Positions 1 through 6,086 of a stretch of 8,656 bases of DNA are shown here, piece by piece; position 1 is the stretch's first letter; each line of letters starts with the position of its first letter. The notes under the pieces were generated by a model. That model had not been told where the DNA came from. It saw only the letters and a list, made by a program, of their open reading frames with translations, and searched no databases. The stretch is from the NCBI GenBank assembly GCA_005793295.1, contig SXSX01000087.1, positions 1-8,656 of the forward strand. Direction: 5' to 3'. A program made the position numbers and the translations under genes. Origin of the DNA: Burkholderiales bacterium. GTDB lineage: Bacteria > Pseudomonadota > Gammaproteobacteria > Burkholderiales > Burkholderiaceae_C.

Positions 1-93
1 AACAAGCGTCGCTAAGGCAGCGGTAAGCCAACCCTTGACTTGGCGCTGGGCGCGAATAGAGACAAGGGAATCAAATGAAAAATGAGTGGCCAT
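1..93 (-). CDS. N-terminal fragment of an unidentified protein, cut by the left edge
   Basis: An open frame starts at the ATG at 93-91 and stays open for 31 codons to the window edge. The visible protein begins MATHFSFDSLVSIRAQRQ. It then turns hydrophobic from about residue 22 (GWLTAALATLV), which may be the start of a membrane segment. A purine-rich stretch (AAGAAAG on the minus strand) lies about 8 bases upstream of the ATG and could be the ribosome binding site. The gene is divergent from the exonuclease gene at 245. I do not recognise the family from 31 residues. It could be an inner-membrane protein, but that rests only on the short hydrophobic stretch. Confidence is moderate because the fragment is short and only start, reading frame and divergent layout support it. 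Confidence 0.5.
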   Translation of the reverse strand, partial: MATHFSFDSLVSIRAQRQVKGWLTAALATLV

Positions 94-244
94 AAAAATG
101 CTTTCTTGGAACGATGAGCCCGTTGCTAAAGGTTTCCGGTTACGCCAATTTGTCTGTCAAGTTTTTGACCTTGCTTGAAAAAACAGCGTGTCCAATGACT
201 AAAAAGCAATTAGCGTGCCGCCGACAACCTGAGGCCTTTTACCT

Positions 245-853
245 GTGACAATGGGCCCAATGACAACCCACCAAACGACCCCCGACAAAGAATCCATCGC
301 CCTGCTCCCGCCTTTTGAGCGGCTGGGCTTAGACCGAATCACTCTCGTGAATACGGGAAAGCAAGCCGCCCTTGCCTATGACGCGCTCGTGGTCGCTCGG
401 ACTTGGGGGTTTGACACGGAATCCAAGCCGACCTTTAAAGTGGGGGAAAGTTCGGACGGGCCGCATGTATTGCAACTGGCGACTCGGGAACAGGCCTGGG
501 TATTCCAACTGCACGACCCCGACTGCCGCGTTGTGGCGGCCGACTTACTCGCTCGAAGTGGCATTGCCAAAGCAGGATTTGGCTTGGGCGATGACCGCAA
601 GCGCATCATCCAAAAATTAGGCATTGAACCCGAAGGCATTTTGGAACTCAACGCCGTCTTTCACGCCCGGGGTTACCGCAAAGACATGGGCGTCAAAGGC
701 GCCGTAGCGGTACTTTTCAACCAACGGTTTCAAAAGTCCAAGAAAGCCGCAACAAGCAACTGGGCCAACCCCCGGTTGAGCGAGTCGCAATTGGTCTATG
801 CCGCCAATGATGCGTATGCGGCTATTTGCGTTTGGGAAGCACTGGGGCTTTGA
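245..853 (+). CDS. 3'-5' exonuclease, DEDDy type (RNase D/WRN-like)
   Basis: Predicted single-domain 3'-5' exonuclease of about 202 residues that would remove nucleotides from DNA or RNA 3' ends with two metal ions. The three exonuclease motifs are visible: Exo I D57-T-E59 in GFDTES, Exo II around D116/D117 in GFGLGDDRKRI, and Exo III with Y185 and D189 in YAANDAY, the tyrosine form that defines the DEDDy subgroup. No HRDC domain follows, so this is not full-length RNase D (about 370 residues). It resembles the compact exonuclease-domain proteins common in proteobacteria. The chosen start is GTG at 245, ten bases after GAGG at 231-234; in-frame ATGs at 251 and 260 are alternatives that leave the domain intact. 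The gene stands alone and converges on the AraC-type gene with a 17-base gap. The true substrate (DNA repair or RNA processing) cannot be told. Confidence 0.88.
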   Translation: MTMGPMTTHQTTPDKESIALLPPFERLGLDRITLVNTGKQAALAYDALVVARTWGFDTESKPTFKVGESSDGPHVLQLATREQAWVFQLHDPDCRVVAADLLARSGIAKAGFGLGDDRKRIIQKLGIEPEGILELNAVFHARGYRKDMGVKGAVAVLFNQRFQKSKKAATSNWANPRLSESQLVYAANDAYAAICVWEALGL

Positions 854-870
854 ACTATGCGCTTTGAAAT

Positions 871-1803
871 TTAGTTCCCGATTGAAACCTGGCTCAAGCG
901 GAATTGTCCCGGTGTCATGGCAGCCTCGCGCTTAAAGAATTTCACAAAATTGGTGGGGTCGTCAAACCCCAAATCAATCGCTATGGATTGAACTGCTGCG
1001 TCGGTATGCGCTAGTAGACGCTTTGCTTCTAGGGCAATGCGTTGGTTAATGCAACTTTTGGTGGAGTGCCCCGTTGATGACAAACATGCGCGATTGAGAA
1101 TTTTTACACTTAACCCCAACGCATGGCCAAAGTGTTGCACTTGGTGATTTTTTGTGAAGTCTTTCTCGAGCTGGATTTTGAAGCTTTCGAAATGTGCCAG
1201 GGCTCGGCCCGGTGATTTTTCAAAATCAAAACGCAGTTCCTGTGCCATACACAAGCGAAGTAACAAATAGCTCAATTGCAGTTGGAGCAGGCTTTGCAGC
1301 GTAGGGACATCGCTCACTTGGGCGCTGTCTTTCTGCATTTTTTGGAGAACAGTAGAGAGTTCTTCCCACGCGGTTTTTGACAGCGACGCATTGACAGGAA
1401 GGCGGTCGATGCGTGAAGAAAAAGCTAAATCCATACCCAAGCCACTTGTCGCAAAGTACAAGCGCTCCGGTCTAAAAACAACCATATCCCCATTCCACAG
1501 ATGAGAAAAATCATGCCGAAAAACTTGGCCCGGCTTAATTAACAAGCAGTCGCCCTGCTTCGCCAGAACTGGCTTGAAATCGATCCATGGACATGTTTGT
1601 CCCGACGAGATGGCTATCAGACGATAAAAGTTAGCTCTTGACACGCGTGACAAAGTGGAAATGGGGGCACGCTGACGCAACTGCGCAATGGAAAGCATCT
1701 CTATACCCAAACGCTCATCGGCAGAGTGCTTAAATGAAAGGGGTGCGATTGAATTGGAGTTGGTGTTGGAATGGCTTGGCATGAAATGTCCGTTATTTAC
1801 CAT
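871..1803 (-). CDS. AraC-family transcriptional regulator
   Basis: A 310-residue DNA-binding regulator of normal AraC/XylS size. The C-terminal third (about residues 205-305) is the double helix-turn-helix domain. Its clearest part is the second helix-turn-helix, AIDLGFDDPTNFVKFFKR, followed by the family signature TPGQFR near residues 297-302. The N-terminal 200 residues would be the sensing and dimerisation domain: a cupin-like stretch (LLIKPGQVFRHDF, residues 87-99) and then helical linker sequence. The ligand is unknown. It is transcribed away from the exported SnoaL-like gene at 1895 across 91 bases, the usual arrangement for an AraC-type activator and its target. The ATG at 1803 is used, with AGGA 11 bases upstream; ATG at 1782 is an alternative. 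The region looks somewhat more AT-rich than the operon at 3510-7580, judged by eye. Confidence 0.92.
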   Translation of the reverse strand: MVNNGHFMPSHSNTNSNSIAPLSFKHSADERLGIEMLSIAQLRQRAPISTLSRVSRANFYRLIAISSGQTCPWIDFKPVLAKQGDCLLIKPGQVFRHDFSHLWNGDMVVFRPERLYFATSGLGMDLAFSSRIDRLPVNASLSKTAWEELSTVLQKMQKDSAQVSDVPTLQSLLQLQLSYLLLRLCMAQELRFDFEKSPGRALAHFESFKIQLEKDFTKNHQVQHFGHALGLSVKILNRACLSSTGHSTKSCINQRIALEAKRLLAHTDAAVQSIAIDLGFDDPTNFVKFFKREAAMTPGQFRLSQVSIGN

Positions 1804-1811
1804 TTTAAGGC

Positions 1812-1823
1812 AGATCCTGATCT
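1812..1823. promoter_or_regulatory. Dyad in the divergent regulator/SnoaL intergenic region, possible operator
   Basis: A perfect 5+5 inverted repeat, AGATC-CT-GATCT, lies 9 bases upstream of the AraC-type start codon. Further along the same 91-base gap, the hexamer AGCCTC occurs twice, at 1840-1845 and 1852-1857, each preceded by CACT. AraC-type proteins bind direct-repeat half-sites in such gaps, but these repeats are short and could be chance. No convincing -35/-10 pair stands out. Confidence 0.2.
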
Positions 1824-1894
1824 TTTCTAAACACTCGCAAGCCTCGACACTAGCCTCACGTTTCCAAGAGAGACGGGTTTAACAAAGGATTTTT

Positions 1895-2401
1895 ATGAAC
1901 ACATCACTTTTCAACTCTAAAACAGTGGCCGCTGCCGCTTTGGCAGTCACCATGGCAAGCGGTTCCGCATTGGCGCAAAGCAACCTGTCGACTGAGGCCG
2001 CACGCCAAATGGTTGAGCCGTTTTACAACATGCTCACCCTTCCTGCCACGAAGGACGTCCGCGGTATCACAGAAAAATTTCTGGCACCCGACTGGAAGTC
2101 TTACTCGGACGACACGAACTTCAAAGGACGTGAGGCATTCATTAACCAAGTTATGGGTTTTGGCAAACTGATTCCTGATTTGAAGTGGGAAATTCGCGAT
2201 GTTATGGTTTCTGGAGACCGTATTGTGGTTCGCTCAACTTTGTCTGGAACACCTAGCGGCCCGATGTTTGGAACCCCTACCAATGGCAAGAGTTTTCAAG
2301 CCATGGCTATTGACATCCACACCATCCAAAATGGGCAAAGTGTCAAAGTTCACCACATTGAAGATTGGGCCAGCGCATTGCGCCAACTCTCAGTCAAATA
2401 A
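1895..2401 (+). CDS. Exported SnoaL-like (NTF2-fold) protein
   Basis: A 168-residue protein with a clear Sec signal peptide: basic residue K9, a hydrophobic stretch of Ala, Val and Leu at residues 11-20, and a likely cleavage after ALA or ALAQ near residue 27-28. The mature part (about 140 residues) fits the SnoaL-like polyketide-cyclase/ester-cyclase group of the NTF2 superfamily, a cone-shaped alpha+beta barrel with a ligand pocket. Supporting features are the early VEPFYNML helix, the FLAPDWKSY segment, the central GREAF and late strands AMAIDIHTIQNG and VHHIEDW. Members range from cyclases and isomerases to non-catalytic binding proteins, so activity is not assigned. Export to the periplasm is typical of one subgroup. 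AAAGGA sits 6 bases upstream of the ATG. It is divergent from the AraC-type gene, which probably controls it, and is followed by a strong hairpin. Confidence 0.85.
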   Translation: MNTSLFNSKTVAAAALAVTMASGSALAQSNLSTEAARQMVEPFYNMLTLPATKDVRGITEKFLAPDWKSYSDDTNFKGREAFINQVMGFGKLIPDLKWEIRDVMVSGDRIVVRSTLSGTPSGPMFGTPTNGKSFQAMAIDIHTIQNGQSVKVHHIEDWASALRQLSVK

Positions 2402-2413
2402 CTGATTGTGACC

Positions 2414-2454
2414 AAATAGAGCCACTGCTGGCGACGCCAGCAGTGGCTCTATTT
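2414..2454. terminator. Perfect 20-bp hairpin between convergent genes, likely bidirectional terminator
   Basis: Bases 2414-2433 and 2435-2454 are exact reverse complements around a single central A, with a GC-rich core (GAGCCACTGCTGGCG) and outer AAATA/TATTT ends. The outer A and T runs could supply short U-tracts for both directions once the inner stem folds. It begins 12 bases after the SnoaL-like stop codon. It also contains the TAG stop codon of the metallo-hydrolase gene (2449-2451, minus strand), so it would end both convergent transcripts. Confidence 0.8.
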
Positions 2455-3372
2455 CGCATTGCAAATAAAGTCGCCATCCATCGCGCAAGCACCACTCTTT
2501 TCCATGCTCAGACACAAATCTCGAATCCAGTTTTTGTAAGTGACAGCCCCTGCGTATTCTTTGTGCGCCAACCGTAAATAAGACAGATCTTCAGACCAGG
2601 CATAAAACTCGGCGTAAGAGACTCGTTGTAATTCAAGCAGCTTGAATTTCAGGAGCACTTTGGCAAGATGGCTAGCGTGTTTGTCAGGGGCGGTTCTAAA
2701 TTGCGCCAAGCGGCTTCGGGCGCGAGTGAGTGCGCCAGTTACGTCGATAAAAATACCGCCATGTCCGGGCAAGACGCAGTGCGGCTTGAGTTCTTCGATC
2801 ATTTGCAGCGTCGCCTCAACCTCATCAAAGGCCTCAAAACCCTCTATTTCTGGGAAGACCGCGCCAAAGCCGTTTTCCCAAAGCGCATCAGCAGAAATCA
2901 AAATTCCGTCTTGGGCATTGAAAATAATAAGCGCATTGGGGTCATGTCCAGGAGCTGCATGGCACTGCCACTCAGAACCGTTGACGATGAACTTGGCGCC
3001 CGGTTGGATCACGCCGGTATGGCGAAATGGAGGGCAGTGTTGGCCTGTGGGCGTAAAGGACAGCGCATTGGGGTCCCAGTTTTCAACATATGCAGCTTGC
3101 CCGGGCGGGATCAAAACCTCAAGCCCTGGATAGGCGCTCTGTAAAACCGCATTTCCCCCGCAATGGTCGCTGTGTAAATGGGTGTTAATGAGGGTTCGAA
3201 GCGGCCGCCCACCGAGATGGTGCGAAACCAAAGCATGGGTTTGCTCAACATGCGTCCAATACCCCGAGTCAATGAGTACGGCTTTCGCCTCATCTCGCAG
3301 CAAAATATGATTTGAAGAAAGCCAGCCGCGCTCAAGGAAAGTGACGCCTGAAGGCAAAGTAAACATGGGCAT
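2449..3372 (-). CDS. MBL-fold metallo-hydrolase
   Basis: A 307-residue metallo-beta-lactamase-fold hydrolase with a complete dinuclear metal site. The signature THLHSDH gives H65, H67, D69 and H70, followed by H143 in PGHDPN, D162 in ISADALW and H204 in LPGHGG. The first 210 residues are the catalytic fold. The last 100 (DKHASHLAKVLLKFKLLELQ and onward) form a helical C-terminal region like the winged-helix tails of LACTB2-type and glyoxalase-II-like hydrolases. Such enzymes cleave thioesters, lactones or phosphodiesters; the substrate is not evident. There is no signal peptide, so it is probably cytoplasmic. ATG at 3372 and ATG at 3366 are both possible starts; AGGG lies 8 bases before the second, which slightly favours 3366. 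The gene is divergent from the dehydrogenase operon, 137 bases away, and could serve the same pathway, but nothing proves this. Confidence 0.9.
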   Translation of the reverse strand: MPMFTLPSGVTFLERGWLSSNHILLRDEAKAVLIDSGYWTHVEQTHALVSHHLGGRPLRTLINTHLHSDHCGGNAVLQSAYPGLEVLIPPGQAAYVENWDPNALSFTPTGQHCPPFRHTGVIQPGAKFIVNGSEWQCHAAPGHDPNALIIFNAQDGILISADALWENGFGAVFPEIEGFEAFDEVEATLQMIEELKPHCVLPGHGGIFIDVTGALTRARSRLAQFRTAPDKHASHLAKVLLKFKLLELQRVSYAEFYAWSEDLSYLRLAHKEYAGAVTYKNWIRDLCLSMEKSGACAMDGDFICNAK

Positions 3373-3373
3373 G

Positions 3374-3390
3374 GCCCTAGTTCTCAGGGC
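3374..3390. promoter_or_regulatory. Short inverted repeat just upstream of the MBL-fold start, possible operator
   Basis: GCCCT and AGGGC form perfect 5-base arms around a 7-base spacer, immediately upstream of the hydrolase start codon and downstream of its candidate -10. A regulator bound here, or a small hairpin in the leader, could affect expression. The left arm also supplies the AGGG of the ribosome binding site on the minus strand. The repeat is short enough to be chance. Confidence 0.2.
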
Positions 3391-3407
3391 AGGTTTGAAT
3401 AAGGGAC

Positions 3408-3413
3408 ATTAGA
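3408..3413 (-). promoter_or_regulatory. Possible -10 element for the MBL-fold gene
   Basis: Read on the minus strand, TCTAAT matches the sigma-70 consensus at five of six positions. It lies about 36 bases upstream of the hydrolase start, in an AT-rich patch between the two divergent genes. The matching -35 region (TTCATT with an 18-base spacer) is poor, so this is only a candidate. Confidence 0.2.
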
Positions 3414-3509
3414 ATTTTCTTTTCTGGCACTAATGAAAATCCATTATGGCTCTAACGCTTGCTTACGCTGAGCACTACCATTGACCCTTTCACTTAAAGA
3501 GTGCCCCAA

Positions 3510-4829
3510 ATGACCACCGAATACCTGAAAAAAGCAACGCCGCCCCAAGCCACTATCGACGCTGCTACTGGTGAAACGGTGCAGCGCATGTTGGCCGAGA
3601 TCAAGGCCGAGGGGTGCGCAGCGGTCGAACGCTACGCCCGCGATCTCGATGGCTACAAGGGCAATATCTTGTTAAGCGAAGCTGACATTGCTGAGTCGGT
3701 CAAGCAAGTACCCGTGACGGTGCGCCAAGACATTGCGTTTGCCCACCAAAGGGTACGTGATTTTGCTCAACGTCAGCGCGACTCGCTGGGTGAGTTTGAA
3801 GTGGAGTTAATGAGCGGTTTAATCGCCGGACAAAAACTGATCCCGGTTAACACGGCGGGATGCTATGTGCCTGGAGGGCGTTATGCCCATGCGGCCTCGG
3901 CCATCATGAGCGTGTGTACCGCCCAAGTGGCAGGCGTTCCCAATATCGTTGCCACCTCACCAGCCCACAAAGAAGCGGGAGTGAACCCAGCGATTCTTTA
4001 CGCCATGCAACTTTGTGGCGCCCACACCGTTTTAGCGCTCGGCGGCGTTCAGGCCATTGCTGCACTGGCTTACGGCCTCTACGCAAAAGCTCCAGCCGAC
4101 ATCATCGTGGGCCCTGGCAACCGGTTTGTGGCCGAAGCCAAACGCACCCTCTTTGGCAGTATCGGAATCGACGTGGTCGCCGGACCCACCGAGTCAGCCA
4201 TCATTGCCGATGAAAACGCCGACGCCGAAATTGTTGCCGCCGATCTGGCGGGTCAGGCCGAACATGGACCGGACTCACCCGTATGGCTTTACACCACCTC
4301 CCGCGCACTGGGAGAAAAGGTCATTGCCATCATGCCGCGCGTGATCGCCGCCCTGCCCGAACCCGCTCGCTCTTCGGCCAGCGCCGCTTGGCGTGATTAC
4401 GGCGAGGTGGTTTATGCGCCAACCCGCGAAGAAATTTGCGAAATCAGCGACCGTTACGCGCCCGAACACCTTCAAATTTTGGCCTCTGATTTAGATTGGT
4501 GGCTAGGGCGGCTAACCAACTACGGCTCACTGTTTTTGGGCGAAGAAACCACTGTGGCTTACGGCGACAAATGCGCCGGTCCCAATCACATCTTGCCAAC
4601 CCGGGGCGCGGCGCGTTATTCGGGCGGCTTGAGCGTTGGCAAGTTCATCAAAACGGTGACCTACCAACGCCTGAACCGAACCGCCAGCCGCGAGGTCGGC
4701 CAGGTCGCTGCGCGTATCTCCCGTTTGGAAGGCATGGAAGGCCACGCCCGCACCGGTGACATTCGATTGAAAAAGTACTTTCCGCAAGAACAGTTTGAAC
4801 TCGGCACGCTCCAAGGACACCAACATTGA
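3510..4829 (+). CDS. Histidinol-dehydrogenase-family NAD-dependent alcohol dehydrogenase (HpsN-like)
   Basis: A zinc- and NAD-dependent dehydrogenase of the HisD family, 439 residues, normal family length. By comparison with E. coli HisD, the zinc ligands are Q249 and H252 (GQAEHGP), D353 (YGDK) and H412 (EGHAR), and the catalytic pair is E319-H320 (YAPEHL). The family signature around IIVGPGNRFVAEAKR (198-212) is intact. The C-terminal half departs from true HisD: YGDK replaces the usual GDY, and ARYSGGLSVGKFIKTVTYQ (369-387) resembles HpsN, which oxidises sulfopropanediol to sulfolactate. No histidine gene is nearby. It probably oxidises another alcohol, perhaps through an aldehyde to an acid. 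ATG at 3510 is preferred because AAAGAG lies 8 bases upstream; GTG at 3501 would sit inside that site. It is first in the operon and ends one base before the aminotransferase start. Confidence 0.88.
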   Translation: MTTEYLKKATPPQATIDAATGETVQRMLAEIKAEGCAAVERYARDLDGYKGNILLSEADIAESVKQVPVTVRQDIAFAHQRVRDFAQRQRDSLGEFEVELMSGLIAGQKLIPVNTAGCYVPGGRYAHAASAIMSVCTAQVAGVPNIVATSPAHKEAGVNPAILYAMQLCGAHTVLALGGVQAIAALAYGLYAKAPADIIVGPGNRFVAEAKRTLFGSIGIDVVAGPTESAIIADENADAEIVAADLAGQAEHGPDSPVWLYTTSRALGEKVIAIMPRVIAALPEPARSSASAAWRDYGEVVYAPTREEICEISDRYAPEHLQILASDLDWWLGRLTNYGSLFLGEETTVAYGDKCAGPNHILPTRGAARYSGGLSVGKFIKTVTYQRLNRTASREVGQVAARISRLEGMEGHARTGDIRLKKYFPQEQFELGTLQGHQH

Positions 4830-4830
4830 C

Positions 4831-6072
4831 ATGAGTACCACCGCAGCCACCCCCCGATCTAACGATGGCCTGTGGTTTGGGAAAGACCTGAGCCAATCCG
4901 AGCCGATTCCCGAAACTGCGATTGAGCAAGCTGTGGCGCTGATGCGCACTGGGCGCTTGCACCGTTACGGCGAACAAGGCTCTGGCACACCCGAGCCGTC
5001 TTTGTTGGAGAAGGAGTACGCGGCCTATGTGGGCGCGAAGTATTGCGTAGCTGTGAGTTCGTGTGGTGCGGCCATGTTTTTGGCGCTTAAGGCCCTGGGC
5101 GTGAAACCTGGGGACAAAGTTCTCACCAGCAGCTTTACGCTTGCTCCCGTTCCCGGTGCGATTGCCCACGCGGCCGCCTCTGCGGTGCTGGTAGAAACGC
5201 TAGAGGACTACACCACCGACCTAGCGGATTTAGAGCGCAAAGCCGCCAGCAGCGGTGCACGTGTATTTTTGCTTTCGCACATGCGCGGCCACATCACGGA
5301 TCTGCGTGCGGTGCGCGAGATCTGTGATCGCCATGGCATCGCTTTGGTCGAAGACTGCGCTCACACCATGGGCGCCCGCTGGGACGGCCAACACACCGGA
5401 ACCTTTGGGCATGTCGGTTGCTATAGCACCCAGACCTACAAACACATTAACGCCGGCGAAGGCGGCCTGCTAGTCACCAACGATGAAGACGTGGCAGCCC
5501 AGGTCATCTTGATGTCAGGCTGCTACATGATGTATGACCAACACGTGTTGCGACCTTCGGCCGAAGTGTTTGAACGCTGGCGCTATGTCACACCCAACTT
5601 CAGCATGCGCATGTCCAACCTCGCCGCTGCGGTGTTGCGTCCGCAAATTGCGCTGCTGCCAGAGCGGGGTTTGCGCTGGCGGCGTATTTATGACGACCTC
5701 GCCCAGGCCTTTGCAGCCGCACCCCATTTGTCTCTTCCCGTACGCGATGCGCGTGAAGACTTTGTCCCCAGCTCGATCCAGTTTTCGCTTAATTTATCGC
5801 CTGCGCAGATCGAATACTTTTTGGCCGAATGCGCAGCGCGGGGCTTGTACATCAAATGGTTTGGACTGCGCATTCCCACCGCCTTTACCAGCCACTTTGG
5901 CCACTGGCACTACCTGCCCAAACAAGAGCCCATGCCAAAGTCGCAAAGCGTATTGCGCCAATTACTTGATCTGCGTACTCCTCTCTCGCTAACGCCTGAA
6001 GACTGTCGCTTAATCGGCCAAATCGTTCTAGTAGCCGCCACTGCAGCCACCGCACACACGGCAAGCGCATAG
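4831..6072 (+). CDS. DegT/DnrJ/EryC1/StrS-family PLP aminotransferase
   Basis: A fold-type I PLP enzyme of 413 residues, slightly longer than typical DegT members (about 370-400). The PLP-binding lysine is K204 in the STQTYKHINAGEGG stretch, and D175 in VEDCAHTMGA contacts the cofactor nitrogen. The GDKVLTSSFTLAP segment (94-106) and FGHVGCYST before the lysine are standard for the family. H178 occupies the position usually held by glutamine (D-x-A-Q), and the phosphate-binding turn reads SSCGAAM rather than SSGTAAL, which suggests an unusual subgroup. Family members use glutamate or glutamine to aminate keto or aldehyde groups, often on sugars, but no sugar or polysaccharide genes are nearby. 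ATG at 4831 follows the dehydrogenase stop TGA by one base, with AAGGA 13 bases upstream. This arrangement implies translational coupling, and an upstream in-frame TTG at 4795 is less likely. Confidence 0.9.
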   Translation: MSTTAATPRSNDGLWFGKDLSQSEPIPETAIEQAVALMRTGRLHRYGEQGSGTPEPSLLEKEYAAYVGAKYCVAVSSCGAAMFLALKALGVKPGDKVLTSSFTLAPVPGAIAHAAASAVLVETLEDYTTDLADLERKAASSGARVFLLSHMRGHITDLRAVREICDRHGIALVEDCAHTMGARWDGQHTGTFGHVGCYSTQTYKHINAGEGGLLVTNDEDVAAQVILMSGCYMMYDQHVLRPSAEVFERWRYVTPNFSMRMSNLAAAVLRPQIALLPERGLRWRRIYDDLAQAFAAAPHLSLPVRDAREDFVPSSIQFSLNLSPAQIEYFLAECAARGLYIKWFGLRIPTAFTSHFGHWHYLPKQEPMPKSQSVLRQLLDLRTPLSLTPEDCRLIGQIVLVAATAATAHTASA

Positions 6073-6086
6073 CCGAAAGACACCCC

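Noticed and set aside
156..169. GTCAA-GTTT-TTGAC palindrome upstream of the exonuclease, and TTGAC(C/A) boxes on both strands as -35 elements
   Set aside because: Arms are only five bases, and no acceptable -10 lies 16-18 bases downstream on either strand.
852..877. GAACTA/TAGTTC inverted repeat between the exonuclease and AraC-type genes, as a terminator
   Set aside because: Only six pairs around a 14-base loop, AT-rich and without a U-tract; too weak to call.
3425..3430. TGGCAC resembling the -24 box of a sigma-54 promoter upstream of the dehydrogenase operon
   Set aside because: No TTGC or similar -12 box follows at the required 5-base spacing; the next bases are TAATGAAAAT.
3501..3509. 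GTG start three codons upstream of the dehydrogenase ATG
   Set aside because: The AAAGAG ribosome binding site overlaps this GTG and is correctly spaced for ATG at 3510 instead.
4795..4830. Upstream TTG start of the aminotransferase, overlapping the dehydrogenase end
   Set aside because: ATG at 4831 lies one base after the dehydrogenase stop, a typical coupled arrangement; the extra 12 residues show no family similarity.
4527..5169. Long minus-strand open frames antisense to the dehydrogenase and aminotransferase
   Set aside because: They are reverse-frame shadows in GC-rich coding sequence, with no recognisable domain and strong genes on the other strand.
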